Shown here: piece after piece, positions 1 through 15,700 of the stretch | Numbering within the stretch: position 1 is the stretch's first letter | Layout: the number at the start of each line of letters is the position of its first letter | Origin: Aphis gossypii | Lineage: Eukaryota; Arthropoda; Insecta; Hemiptera; Aphididae | Direction of reading: 5' to 3' | DNA: 64,000 nucleotides | Assembly: GCF_020184175.1 (NCBI RefSeq) | Contig: NC_065531.1 | Coordinates: 83,670,604 to 83,734,603 of the forward strand | The notes under the pieces: generated by a model | Told to the model about the DNA's origin: nothing | Databases searched by the model: none | Seen by the model: only the letters and a program-made list of their open reading frames with translations | Position numbers and translations under genes: made by a program

Positions 1-291
1 ATTTTTAATTATGTTAAAACATCATTTTACAGTTTATTTTTAGATATTTGTAATCAGTTGCAAATTTTGCATTTTACAATACCACAATTTCGATTAATGG
101 AATCTACATTCTACATCTTATTATTCTACATAAAGGAAACATATCATAGATTGCGTTCTAACCACGCCAATGATTAAAATCTTTGTTATAGTCCCAACTT
201 CTAAGCTTGCAGTAAGCGGGAAAGGAAATGAGTGTTTTCTAAACGTTTAACCCCTTCAATGCATGATAATTTTGTGAAAATACTTTTTTTG

Positions 292-425
292 AGCCCAAGT
301 GCAGTTCGACCATTGCCTGTCTTTTTACCCGAGTGCAGTTCGACCATATTACCATTTTTCAACTCAAGTGCAATTGGACCATTTCCTTTTAGGTAATAAG
401 TGCAATTCGACTATTCCAGTTGTAA
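292..425. repeat. Degenerate tandem repeat, about 33-35 bp unit, four copies
   Basis: The motif AGTGCAGTTCGACCAT recurs four times with decay (AGTGCAATTGGACCAT, AGTGCAATTCGACTAT), separated by T-rich spacers. It lies downstream of the last visible GalNAc-transferase exon, inside its next intron. Confidence 0.75.
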
Positions 426-545
426 ATGCGCTAAAATGTACCGAGTGTTGTACGCTAATTGAATAATACATTTTATACATAAGTAGGTATAACAATTATT
501 AACAAAACTATAAATTTATATTATACATTATAATAACAATTTTTT

Positions 546-600
546 TAAGGCCAAGGGGGAGGGGGTTTGAACCCTCAAAACCCCCTGGCTACGCCACTGC
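546..600. repeat. Dispersed repeat fragment with G-run and hairpin
   Basis: A G-rich run followed by TTTGAACCCTCAAAACCCCC and TGGCTACGCCACTGC. The ending resembles common arthropod retroelement 3' tails. Similar G/C-run sequences occur at 36160-36215 and 45487-45515. Confidence 0.4.
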
Positions 601-715
601 ACTATTATTTTAATACCTGAATCAGTATAAATGGTAAATAGTAAAGGAATAATTTTTTTTCGTTGTAAAGTGTTTTATAGGACCATTATTATTATTATAT
701 AAGTTATTTAGGTAC

Positions 716-3700
716 CTGATTGGTAAAGTTGGATCTTTTTGTCGTTGTGCTCTGACTTCTTTTGATAAATACTCCCATTTAAACACTAAATTCCAATCAA
801 ATCCACCTCTAAGTTCTGATGAAGCTCCTATGTATTGGAAGTTATCCATATTAATAACATCGATTATTGGGCATACCACCCTAGTCGGGTCCTATGAAAA
901 TATAATAATTTAAGTCTTATTCCTGACATTGCATAATATCATATTTTGGTAAAACACGCTTTAGATAATAATAACAATAAAATTATATACTTCCGCTACA
1001 CGATCTAAAAGTGGTTCTAGCCAATTCACGTTACATTCTACATGACTGTCCAAAAATGTAAGCACGGGTGCGGTGGCAATTTCTGAACCACGAACTCTAG
1101 ATCTCATTAACCCTGTAGTAAACACAGTAAACATTGTTTTGTTTTAAAATATATTAATACAAAATAATAAGAATTCTTTTATTATTTCAATACAGTTCTG
1201 TAAGTAAATATAAACTTCATAGAAATATAAGTCATGCTTTATAGAAAATTTCATCAACAATTTACAATTACCACGTCTAGTATCTTAGTATCTACAACAC
1301 TTGAATAGAGTATTTATTAGCTTAATTTATAAATGAAACAGTTAGGTTAGAAAATATTAAACATTTAGGTTTTAAGAACTTTGAAACTTATTAATTGAAT
1401 TATCAGAGAATAAGAACATACTTTAGGTATACATTTTAATTTTGATTAATGAATTAAACTCAATTATTATAATTCAAACTATGTTTTATTTATACCTTCT
1501 CTTTGTTCATTTCTAATGAGTTTCACTTTTTGTATTTTTGATAGTTCTTGTCCATCAGTACCTTTAAGTAAAAATAAAAATATATTAGTATAAACAACTA
1601 ATTAATATGAAACCGATTTTGGCTACAATTATAACTATTTTATAATATAAAAAGAGATTAAATTTAATGTTTATCATAAAATATTTACTGTCGTCGCTGA
1701 AATCGTCCACAAGAATTATTTCCTTAATTAAATGTTCCGGACTTCTATTTAAAACACTAAAATTTAAAACAATAAGAAAATAATTGTTCAGTATATTATA
1801 ATGAACTGAAGTGTACAACTCGTGGTTTGAAAAAAACACGTAAAATAATACCTGACAACTGTTCTCAAGAGAGTAGACCTTGCTTCGTTATGAAACGTGA
1901 TGATGACACTTGTCTGAGGTAAATCAGTGCGATATTTCTTAGCTAAACATCTTGATGGGGAAAAAATCAATTAATAATAGTGAATGAGTGAATGTAATGT
2001 AAGCTTGAATTTAACATAAACAGGGAATTATTATATTCTGGGAAATTTATTCAACTCAATTTACATAAACCTTTACATTGTAAATAGCAATATTAAAGGT
2101 ATAGGTCTTAGGTATATAACATAACAAAAAAACAACAAGCAATCTCACTTAGAGTTTCTTGTGTCGGGTACTGGCCGATTGCTACGCAGACTATCACTCG
2201 CCAGTTGATTGAATTTGTTACGCGAATACGCATCGTCGCCGTTCCTGAGACCACCGGCGGCCACGTACGCAACCTCGTCCAGGTAACTGCTTAATGTTGA
2301 AAAAGGCGTAAAGAGTTCTGCCTGACCATCGGTCAGAGAACTTGGCGAGCTATCTACGTGCCTGTTGATCGATGGATCGTCGACAGACGTTAAAGCGTAT
2401 CGGTCGCTTTTCAGCCGTAACGCTCTATTCTCTTCTGGCTGCTTGTAACCGAGAACAAAACAATTAAAGAAACTTCTATGTTAAAAAGAAAAATACAAAT
2501 TATCAATAAACATTATAAACATATTAGGTATACATATTATACTATACCTATAAACAATATCACAGTAACTACTAGCTCGTATGCGCAAAACATGTTTTAA
2601 TTATATATATTTAATATTATTATTGAAATACCATAAATTCAAAACGCAATTAATAATAGGTACATATAAAAACTGAAGTGTTTTTTATTTTTTTTAACTA
2701 TTATTATTATTATTCAGCTTGCAAACTATATATGAATTTAAATATTTAGACCTAATACCTTTCGAGTGGAGCTTATACAAAGAAGTTCTTTTTTAACACT
2801 TTTAGATTAAATAAAGCTCATGGATTATATTATGATACTAGTTCTAACTTATCTAAATTACACAAAAAACCACTAATCATTTAATGAATGAATAGACCTG
2901 ATGGTCTTTAAACAGAATTTAGTGGTCAATGATTCGTTAATTAAATTTTAGTGAATCAATATTTTATAAAACCCGATAAAAAAAGTTTCAAAGCAGACTC
3001 ATATAGAAATATTAAACAAACGACTAATAAATTCCTTATGATGAATATTATGTGTTATAATACCAAAATGAGGACGAACCAATTATATTTCTACTCGTCT
3101 TCTAATAGTGTTTAAAATTACGTAATTCACGAAAGCATATTGTCATTAATTATTATTTTATTATTAACATACTTTTCTATAAATCTTTTATATTCCAAGA
3201 TTATTATTTTGATATACATAATATATGATTTAATAACACTATTAAAACCTTTATTAATTATATTAGTGTATATATGTACCAAATAGCTGCAAAGTGGTTC
3301 TAGGTAAATTTTTAATCTTTAGATTTATAAGGTATACAAAAAAAGAAAATGATGTTCTTTATTTTGAATATTTATACTTCGTATTATTTTCATGTTGAAT
3401 GCATAAAATAAGGCTTTGTAGATATCGCGCTGACTGCTGAGAAATGTTAACTGAAAGGTTAGAATGATATTAAAATTCGAGAACTTGGATTAGCTCCTGA
3501 GTTCGATTTCATAGATACACATTTTTTATACATTGTAAATACTATACAGTTATGCAAAAATATTCTGGTTTGTTTTTGTTTAGATTAAAAATTACAGTAG
3601 ACTAGTGAGAACAACCACGAAGAGGCATTTTTTTTACTAATTATTGAAATGCATTGGTATATATATAATATATATACTATAAACTATAAAGCACGTATAG

Positions 3701-6700
3701 TTATACATATTTTTGATGAAATTCTGGTTACTTATTACTGATTACTATTTATATCTTGTATTACATATTATACAATATACAGTATTACATTATTACACAT
3801 TACAGTAGATTGCATGTTATGAGAAATAATTCAATTCAAAATAATAAGAAACGTACATGAACACGTGATGGATATTAAAATAAAAACGAAATATTACTAA
3901 AGGACTCAGAAGTATTGTATAATTGTATGACAAAGTTCATGTCAGTGATCAAGTAGATAAATTAAATTACTTAAATTAAAATAATTAAAAATAGAAAGGC
4001 AGGTTGAATTAGGACGCATTTTAAATTAAACTATAATATATAGAACATAATATAGTGTTTAAGTGGTTTCATCATTAACTTTTTTTATGGATGCCATAAA
4101 TAAATGCATAAATAATGTATGTCTAGCCGTCTATAGGTACTGTATTCATAACAAACCTATTTTTATACCTATTATTAATTATAATTTATAACAAAACCGC
4201 ACTTATAATTTAACTTATAATTCCAATAACTAAATTATTCTAATTAAATAAACATTAACTAAAGCAGAGATTCCTAACCATGATGCCGCGAACTTTTTTT
4301 AGGGTCCCGCGGAATTATTTGAATTATATTTTTAAGAAAAACCGATTTCATGAAAAATGTAGCACTATGAATAATAAAACAGACTATAATAATAAAAAAC
4401 CATTAAAACCTATTATGTTTGTAAAATTTGTAGAAATATTGCGATGTTCAATCTATATTTTAATGTTCAGACGGGTTTGATTGCTATTTCAGCTATTTGC
4501 TATCGCCTATCTACTTATATACCTACTATTAAATAAAACCAAAGTAGTCTATATTTTTTTGGGGTGCTTCCGGATTTTTGGAAAATGACTAAGGGTGCCG
4601 CGAGTCAAAAAAGGTTGGAAACCTCTGAGTCCTAAGGTAATCTTATTTCAATAATAATTTTAAATTTTAAATTTTAAGTAAATATTTTATTGTCTATTTA
4701 TTTATAATTTTTCAAAACATTAAAATAATTTATACGCTGATTAAATCATTTTATATGAAAAATTATATATTGTATAATATGGATTAAAAAAAGTTTATAG
4801 TAATATGGAAGCAGGAGTGAGCAGGACCTATACAATTTATATTTATACATTTAAAATTATGTAGATTATACATTTATACCGGATAACCGTTTAGTTAATT
4901 TTTGAATAAATTATGTTTATTGTTTACCTAATTTAAATAGCTTAGCTATAAAATAAAGAATGAAAAGCGTTTTTTTGTTATGATTTATATTATGTTTTTG
5001 ATAAAAATAACAGATTTCACGCTTACTTCCTCTTATTAAGTACTAAGATAACAATTGTTTTCATCTGAATTGCAATGTATAAGAGTTACAAACTTAATAT
5101 ATATTTTTCATTTACTCACAACTTACAGATTTCTATTTATAAATAATTAAATAAATTATATTATTAAGTTAGGTTTATTGATTTATAAAAAATGCATAGT
5201 AAAAAATATTAATATGTGTTTAATAAAATATTTATAATATGTATTATGGCTATATATAAAACTATAATAATAATACTTTTATTATGTATTACTTTATCAC
5301 AGACCACGAATTACGATAGATTAGTCATCATGAATAACCATGTTTTATATAATATTTAATTTAATAACAACAATTATTGTTAATTTATTTTTCTGATTAT
5401 GTCAATTTTTTCCATACACTTTAAAACAAAGGGTACTTAATCATTAATTAATCATAACTCTAATTCTCGTACAACCTACTTTCTCCTTTCTGTAACATTA
5501 ATTTTTTATAATATTCCACATAAAGGACATTTTATAACCATAATAAGAAAATATTTAACAATAAATAAATAGTTTAATATATTACACCAACAGTTTTTTG
5601 AAATAAACCGGCAGGGGTATTCATTTTTTAAACACGTTTTCAATATGATATGAACTTTTACATATGAAATCATAAAACGTGCAAAATATATAAAAACAAT
5701 GTATTATTAAGTATTATCCATGTATTACTAATAATATTTTAAGTACCTGTATTATATACTCAATTTTTGTAAAAACTACTATAGTTTATAGCAAAATTAA
5801 TCTTTTTGCCAAAGAAAAAAAAATAATGAACATATATAGCTAAAAAAAGTTGAAATTATTTTAAAATTATACCATACATATTTGATAAAAATGTTAAAAA
5901 TATGGTAACTATCGATAAATATAATGTTGACCTTTAAAAGTATAAAAAAGACTTAATTCGCTACTATAATCAATAAGTATCGGTAATATAAAAAAAAACT
6001 CGTTGCATTTATTTATTACTCTGCTAATTTGGCTGGTACTGAATTAGTTCCCGAGCTCCAACTCCACATGCCAAATTGGTTTCCGTTTGAAAAAGTATAG
6101 ATTTAGGACTATCAACCTTAAAGTAGACTTGCTTAAAAATAATAATCAACAACTTAGTTTCATTTTCTCTAAACATAAACTCCATAATAACAAACAATTA
6201 AAATTAAAATACGATCGATGTATAAGCGAAAACAAATTTATATTATACCCACGAGTATAAATGACGATGTGTTATTCGAGACTGTACAGTGCTCACTAAC
6301 ATTATTGTCATAATATATTACACAATATACCCAACATATAGCAATATAAATAATAAATACGTATATCTCAATCGTTGACTTAATTGATTAGCGATATTTG
6401 CTAAACCTCCAACATATCTATTGCTACTATAGACTATAGTATAGGTACATTTATATTTTATTAGTTTATACTATCTAATTTATATTTTGTACCAATCATG
6501 AAAAAATAAAATTAAAATTGTCACTCCTAACCTGAAAAAAAAACGGGAATCAATTCGGCTCAACCTAATAAAATAACTTTTTCAAACGAAAATCAAAATC
6601 GGTTACTCTCGCTAATTTAAATTCTAAAATTTTCTAATTTCTAATTTTTGACTTGAGATTTTAAAGGTAAAGTAACCTAACCGAAGACACAGTCAGTTAT

Positions 6701-9700
6701 TATGCTGTAGGCCTGTATAGCTACATTCATACTAATTCGCTAATAGCTCTTTGTGAATTAAAAAATAACAATATTATTTATCGTTAATCATTGCCATTTC
6801 ATAATATTTATTATTTGTAACAAGGCCGTATATCGTGATCCAAAGCTAACGTTTATAGAGAATATCTGAAGATAAACTGTAAACAGACTTTCTTTCGCTC
6901 AATACGCGTGACTCCACTCCCCCCTACAAAGACGGTAAAAATATAGTAGGTATCTGGTATAGTCTAAATCAAACCATGTCTGCGTGAAAGAAATATGCAA
7001 GAAGAGAACATAGTAACTGACAAATACTGTTATATGTATACTGGTGTATTATTGTGTATAGTTGTTTATATCAAATATGAAGAAATAAATATGTATAACA
7101 CAAAAACTAGAAGGAGATGACTTGTACATTTTTTTATTTTTCTAGTTATATAAATAATCATTACATGGACATATTTTAAAAATTTCAGTTGTTAACAATA
7201 TATTTAGGTACTAATAAGTTGTGTGAACTACACTGTTTAGTAATATGTAGTTGATGTCTTTAAAGTCACCTTAACAATCTTTGAATTTAATATATGTATA
7301 TTGTATAATGTATATATATTACTTTTATTGCATTATAGAGGAATCTATTATATATATTATATAATATATATAAATATTTATAAACATTATTTAAATATGA
7401 TAATTCAGTGGCTCCCAAAATTTGTTTTTTACTTGCAGTATCCTTTTTTATCTAATATTTTCTAGTTCCTCCCATCATTAGGTCAAAGCATGAAGGAAGT
7501 CACTGATGTCTATACTCTATATGGTTTTCACTTTTTAGTTTATTTGCTAGACCAGATAGTATTCCACGACGACACCGTATAAACTATAAATACACCATGG
7601 ACCATGGCTCCTCAGAGCACTGTGACGTATACCTTAGGAACCACTGCACTAATTTTTATTTCAAGAAATGACGCATACAATGACATGACATTTGAAAATG
7701 GTATGTGTTTAATTAATTTTTTTTGATTATTATGAATATTTATAAATTCAAATTGTTTACAATAACTATAGGCTTTAAATAAATGTTAAACCAAAATAAA
7801 ACATTAACATTCAATTATGTAGGTAGTTATAGGTATATTATATAATACATGTTTAAACTTTACCTACAAATAAATTGAAAAATACTGAATATAATTAATG
7901 AATAACGAATGACCTATTAGTTAACTGTTATATTAATAAATAATTATTAGATCCATGTATAACTGTTTAAGTATAAATTTATATACTATTAAGTATTATA
8001 GGTAAGAATATTACAATCTATAAAAATTATTATTCAATTGCCTTTTATTATTAATATATTAAAATAACGACTTAATATTTTAATTTTGATAAATACCATA
8101 AATGTAATATATTCGTTTATTAAAATTTATAAATGTTAAATGATTATAAAAAATATAAACAGACAAACATCTTTTTTAGTCAGTTTTTCGTAATATACTA
8201 CTTTTGCTAATTTCTAGTATACGAGTACATATACATTTTATTGGTAAATATAAAATTAAATAAACTTTAAAAATACTAAACAATTATAAAAAATAAATAA
8301 ATTATAGATTGGTAACTACTTTTTACGATTTTTGGAAGATTTGAAAAGTTATCTACTATTCCACCATCATTGTATTCTATAGATCTCGCATGTGGTTCCG
8401 AGTTTAGAGTTTTCATTTTATTTACCAAATAAAATAATGTTGTTAAGGTAAAACGATTTCACTAAGTAGTTATTAAAAACCACAGTCCACATTTAATAAC
8501 CACCTGATGACAAAATACACGTTGAAGAAGTCAAATATTTTCAGTTATTTTGTATATTACAATAACGTGTTAAATGTTAACCACACAGTATCCAAGGATA
8601 ACAGAAAACGAACACAATTGTAATACTAGTACCTCCAAACAAACCTGTTTTGTAAGAATTAAAGTTAATTAATCGTGATAATACAAATTAAATTAAAATG
8701 AATATTTAACTATATAGACGTCAGACATCTAGATCAAATATCAATGAATACAGTTAGAAGTATAAATAATAAATAAAGTTATTATTTCGTTTCATTATTT
8801 TCGTAACAGAATCAACTGAAAATACTCATAAAGAACACTTTTATCTAATCTCTAACTAATAGTTAATTACCAAAATTAATAGAAAACGGCGTATAAGGTA
8901 AAGATGATTTTAGATTTTATTCTTATATAGTATATAATAAGTAATATTAGTTTAAATATTTATTGTCCAATAATTATTTTTTATATTCATTAATCGTATT
9001 ATAGATAATTCAACTATAATTGTATTATTATTTTAATTAAAGGTACTTATTGAATTTATATCTCATAGTTAGTATACAAAATAAAAAAGCTTAATAATAT
9101 ACAAATGTTATATAAATATAGAATATTAAAACATAAACATTTAAATAAGTTAATTGGTTAGTTTTTGTATACGATGTAGAAATTATTTAAAAAAAACTTA
9201 ATTATTTTTAATTAATTTAATTATTTTTGTATAAGAGAAATGTAATTTGTTCAAAAACCCATTACATTGTTTTCGCTTTCAAGAATAATTCACACGGCTC
9301 TCTAAATGTTATCCAAAATTAAGTAGATATAATATATATTATAGTAATTAACAATTACGAGTGAAATGTGAAAAGTTCTAAGATATGATTTGAATTAATC
9401 AGAGTAATCTGTAAAGTCAGAAACACAGTGAACTACAGATATAAACATTTATATCAAATGAAAATAAAAATAGGAAAGTTGCTCTAATAATAAATATTAA
9501 ATTTGGGTGTAAGTACCTCATCATTGAGTTGGTCACTATAATAAATAATAAATAGTAATAATAATTCAATTGGTAATAAATTAATGCTTATGAAAATTAT
9601 TCTGAGCGAAAACACAGTTCAGTCACCACATCTAAGGATATTTCATAATTAATTATAAAAATACTTCATGGAATAAATAACTTAATATTAGTTAAATAAA

Positions 9701-12700
9701 TATTTTAAAAATTGTATTAAGTAGGTATGCGTAATTTATAATAAAATACAAAATTTTAAAATGTTTTAGGAATTAGGTACAACATGTTTTTAATTAAAAA
9801 ATAAAAATAAAAATCACTTAAAATTTGTTATTTTTCCACGGTCAAACAAAATTGTTATCAACATTTAAATTCAAATGTCTAAAAAAAAATGTTGCGTTTT
9901 TTTTAACATTTTTAGTGCTGTAAAAATGTATAAAGATCTATTTATTACATTTCCATTTGTTTTTTTTTTTGAGTGAAAAAATAAATAAAAAAACATTTAA
10001 ATTTCTTTCAATAGTTTGAAAAGAACTTTAATATTTTTATGTCTGTGTAATACTTAAGTATTTTTGTTATCCATTCCATAATTTGTTTTTAGTTATTACC
10101 ACCAGAAATCACCATTGAATATAATATTGTATTTTTATAAATTAATCTAATATAGATAGATAGTTTTTAGACGACACCAATTAAACATAAAAAAAAGTTA
10201 AATGTATAAAAATTATTCTCCGAAAATAATAGCAAGAAGAAATTACTTGCATAATTGTTGTATGAAAATTCTACAAATTAATATGATAAGATCGATAACA
10301 CATTTTCACATAGTCACATCTATAAGACTACAACTAGATGACCTAATGTCCTAATACATCGTTTATTTCTAACAAGTAACAATAGTACCTACAATATACA
10401 ACAACACAGAAAACAGATTTCAGAAAAAAATGTGTTTGTGTATTATCTTTTCAAGATTATTCCAAAGTGAAACTCTTTGTTTAAAATACATGAATATTGT
10501 CACATAAATAACAACGTTAATTTCCATTCATACAAGTCGATTACCGCTAAAAAATTCAAATACATTCGAACCGTGTTACTACACGAGTTTGCTACACTTT
10601 CACTTAGCCTTTTCAAATGAACTACAATTTATAAAATATTTTTATTCTTACTTAATTTTATCCAAATCATAGGCGTGCGCACGGGGGGGAGGGTGGTCCG
10701 CTCTTCCCTGCGGCCTTTGGCTTTTTCTTTAATAGATGCATGGATATGTATATTATACTAGATAGCGAACATTTTTACATTTTACATAAAAAAGTGAAAC
10801 CAGTTTTAATCTATTAGTATAAATATTATATAAATGTGATCAAGTTATTAATTAATCAGTAAGTTATCATTACACAACAATCTTTAGTTCGGATCTTTTT
10901 AAGGGAGCCCCCTGCGGTCAAAGTCTGCGCACTCCTTCCTATGATCCAAATAATATACCTAAACCATATTGAATAGTTATTATTGTTTTTAAATTAATTT
11001 TAAATCATTATTTATTTAAAAGAATTAAGGTTAAACTATGACTTCGAAAGTTTGATGACAAAAATTGAATTGTTTTTAAGTATCCCAAAACGCTTATAGA
11101 TTTTAAATATACTTTATACCTAGTATCTATGATAGTATGATAGTACATTTTTATATTTATACCAATTATTATATTAAATATAATAATAATATTGATCATA
11201 TTTTTAATAAAGTAAAAAAGTTACATTCAAACATCTCTCACTAGTGTCTCAACAAAATCTTTAACATTTGAGGCCTGTATTATACGTAGTAAATAAGGAC
11301 CTGTATATAAATACTCATATATTTGTACGTCAGAATATATAATAATTAAATTACTTATTAAATACATCAAATTATTAATTAATAATAATGTATGCACTAG
11401 CATAAGGAAAAAACAATGTTTTATTATAATCATCTTATAAATAAATGATATATTTTTTTATGAATTCAATTTATTATTATTATAGATACATTAACACAAC
11501 CTTAACCTTAAGTGCCTACCTAATAAATAATAACATAATACATGCACACCTGTAATAAAATATAAACTGTTATAAATCACTATTCAAACTGAAACACTTA
11601 AATAATATTGCGTTGGAAGATAAAGACACCAACGTACCTATTTATTTCATAGTTGAAATTCTTTTGCCTCAGTATGTTTACAGACAAATTATTGAATATC
11701 AATTTAAATCCCAAGTACAGTGGAAAATATGATGAATACTCTTGTTAAACACCTCATTCAGACAACTAATATGTTACCTATATTATTTTATTTTTTGGTA
11801 TTAAAAACTGTAGAATATTTCTTCCTCTTTTTTTTATATATAAAAACCATCATTAATTAAATAAGTACTTAATAGTATCCACAATATTGTAGGCACATAG
11901 TATAATTAATAAAACATCAAGTATCTATATTATAATTAATGTTAAACAGTTAAATACAGTATTACTATTTTGTATTTTAAATTTTAAATTTTAAATTGAT
12001 TGTACATTATTGTTTTTGAATATGAGAACAAAAAATTATGATATAATTTTATTGTAATAACTATTACAGGTTAAAGAAATGAAACTTTATCGACTTTATT
12101 GAAATATTACGCACCAATACCTTCCAACCTACATATTTTATTGTTGTATATTTTCTTTCAATTATTATTTGTCGTTCATCAATCACCACGACATCTGCAC
12201 TGGCTGCACCGATAAACTGTACACTGTACAGTATACACATTTTTCTTATTGAAATGACCCAAATTATTAATCAATATTATTGTAAGGAATTAAGATTTAA
12301 TTGATTTAAACCAACTGGTGTTGTTCATCTCATTAAATCTTTTAAAATACTATATCAACCTCTATAATCAACATGTTAAAAAAAAAAATGAATAATACAT
12401 AAATAAATTATATTTTAAAATAATTTAAATCAAACAAAAATAAAATATAATATGATAATTAATATATATTAAAAAAACTGATGAAAAATTGCAATTGAAT
12501 ACTTAGGATTTTATAGTTTATACATTATCAATTTTCAACAACGACAAAATTTACAAATTAATTATTATTAATTGGTACCAAGCACTAAGTAGGAAGACTA
12601 GGAACCAACCAATACTGGTTATAACACGTAATTTTGTAGAAGTGTAGAACTATATTATTATTATGATTAAGGTATATCGATAGAGTATAGATTTTTGTAC

Positions 12701-15700
12701 TACTTTCAATTTTAAATATGAATACTTTAAAATTTATCATCTATAAATTATAATCTATATTATAAGTTATAACATTATAAAAGTAGCGATTTGTTACAGT
12801 TCTTAACATCGATATAATTATAACGTTTTCACCTGTAATATATTTACTACCAATCTACACAGTAGATAATATATATATTATAATATAATGTATATAATAT
12901 GTATAATGTATTAATATCTATCATCTATGTTTACGCGCCTGAATCCGGTTATTATTATAGAGGGGAAGGCATTTATTCTCGTATTTTTTCGCGTATGTAA
13001 TTGTATTGAATTAATAATCTAACTTATCTGTAAAAAACTAAAAACAAAGAAATACAAAATTATCATTGTATTCCTATTAGCTTCATTATTTTTTAAGAAC
13101 GTCCAGCAATAAATTACCACGATTTTTTTTGTTATTTATAATATACTATAATATATTACTATACCTATTAGATAAAATAACATACTCTTAATAACAATAA
13201 TTATTGACATGATGTTTAATATGATATAAGTAAAATGCTGTACTATTTATTTAAGATAATTAAGCTAAAACAAAATAATTATACTTCTATAACTTTAAAT
13301 AAATGTATATAAGTATTATCACTCATCGGGAGTCAAGAGTAACCCATAACTATAAAAAATAAATCCAATATTCAAATCAAAATTATAATATTCCATTGAA
13401 AGTGGCGATTCAAGACTTTTTTTCTGCTTTATAAATAATTAAATACTATACCTACCTAATTTAAGTATCTATAACATATATAATTCACTAACAACGAAAA
13501 TACCCTTAAAATCAACATTTTAAGTATTACCTAAAGTCAATTTTTATGCTTGTGTAGGATGTCGTTTTAATCAACTAGTATATAAATATATTATAATAAA
13601 ACGTATGGTTAGCGAGTACGTTAAAAAAGTAGGCAAGACCGTTTTGTATCGAAACAAATGAATTTTATATGTTACGATGTTACGTCGTTGGCGCCAATAT
13701 AAAAATGAATGTGTGATTTCTACACACGTACATCAAGAGCGCATGCAGACCGTATCATTAATATTGACTCGACTTTCTAAATTACCCTGTGTGTGCATTT
13801 TTTCAAAGATATTATAATAAATAAAAGATAATATATAAAAACTACATAGTACATTATATACACAATCGTACTCAAACTTCATCAAATGTCCTAGGGACAG
13901 AGAATAATATTGACATTAGCGTGAGTAGTTGAATTATGGTATACTTAACTAGAATAAGAAAGGTTTGAGGTCAATCTAGCAGAGTACGTTCAACGCGGAT
14001 TTTGACTTAGAAATTACAGCTATCCTCTACGCGTGCACGACCCCCAGGTCAGAATATTGCTGTCTGCACATTTTGATCACGTAATAAAGTAAACGGGTTA
14101 GTTACGTATCGAGTTTGTAAGATGAATATTTATTAGATAACCATCTACTACATAATATGATAAATTGGGAAACGAGACTGTATGGGACAGTATTTTTATT
14201 AAATATACATCATGTTAAAATAAAAAAACATATGATAATATAGGTAGTATAATGATTAAAATTATTATAATGTATTGAGCGATATTTTAACCATGACAAG
14301 GTTTTGAGCGTGTATAATAAATACTACGAGTTAATATAAAACAATTATAAATTTTTTATTAATTAAATAATTAAACAGTAGATACCTACATACTTAACCC
14401 TTAGGTTAGGTTAATCTTTCTTTAGGTACTATTAAACATATCCCTCTGGACCAAATGTTTTTTTCATGTTTATTGTTTATAAAATTAGTATAAAAATGTT
14501 GTAATCAAACATTTTGAATAAATATTATTTTATCAGATTATTTTTTTTCACATTGCTTCATTTCTAAAAATATCAGTAGTATATAACAATATAACATTGT
14601 TATACATACTGGAAAAAAAAGGTTATAGGGATGTGATATACCTTTTTAATTTTCCCCATGACCCTGTCTAACCTCCCCTTCAATAAATACTATAATGAAT
14701 AAAAAGAAAAATTCATAAATGTCATTTATACCTACGTGTATACAGTAAGTATCAAGTATAAAGTATACTAGAATTTCATATTCATAAAATGAAAAATTTT
14801 AAATTCTGGATATTGAGTATATTATGTATCATAATGCTATATTATATGAATATCTCTTACAATAGGAGAGAAATATAAATTATAAAACTTCCCACCAGGA
14901 TGTCTTTCTTAACTAATTGTTAACTAAACTAGTATAATTAAATGTCTATTAATTTGTTTTGTCCAAATGCGTCATAACCGTCCAAAAAGCGTTCAATTGT
15001 CATAACTCATAAACAACATCTAATTTAATACTTTTATATAATTATTAAGCTATTAATTATTACTATATTCTACAGGTAGTCAAATACGTTTTGAGAAAAT
15101 GAAGATTACAAAATTATTTGACTCCAAACATAGACACAGCTAGAACACATAGATCTCAAATTTTGAAGGTACTAAAATTACATAGAATACTTACAGAGCC
15201 ATACTCATACACTACTTTTATATAATATATTAACCATATAAACTTCAAACTAAATAATACCGTAAAAAATAGAATATGATGCAAAACACTTTATTAGGTT
15301 GTATTTTCAGATTTTAATTAATACAAAGTATACAAACCTAAGCAACTATAGTTATAGTAGATTTATTATTAGTAGGTGCTTTTAACTTGAGTATCGTATT
15401 AATTCAGATAACACATTTAAATACGATGAGAGTGATGAGAATGTATAAACACATATAATAACGATCAATATTTTATACACATAATATATGTACATTGAAT
15501 ACGTTAAACGTAAAACGAACACAATCATTAATCTTATAATTTTGAGTCAAATTTAAAATAAATTGATAATGGAAGATTAGAATTTGTAATATTAATAGTG
15601 AGAAATTTAAAATGATTATCTAAAACCATGGTTTAGTGATAAATGTCTATAATTGGTTGCATTTAACATGAAACTTTTTCTTTTAAAACAACAAAAAATT

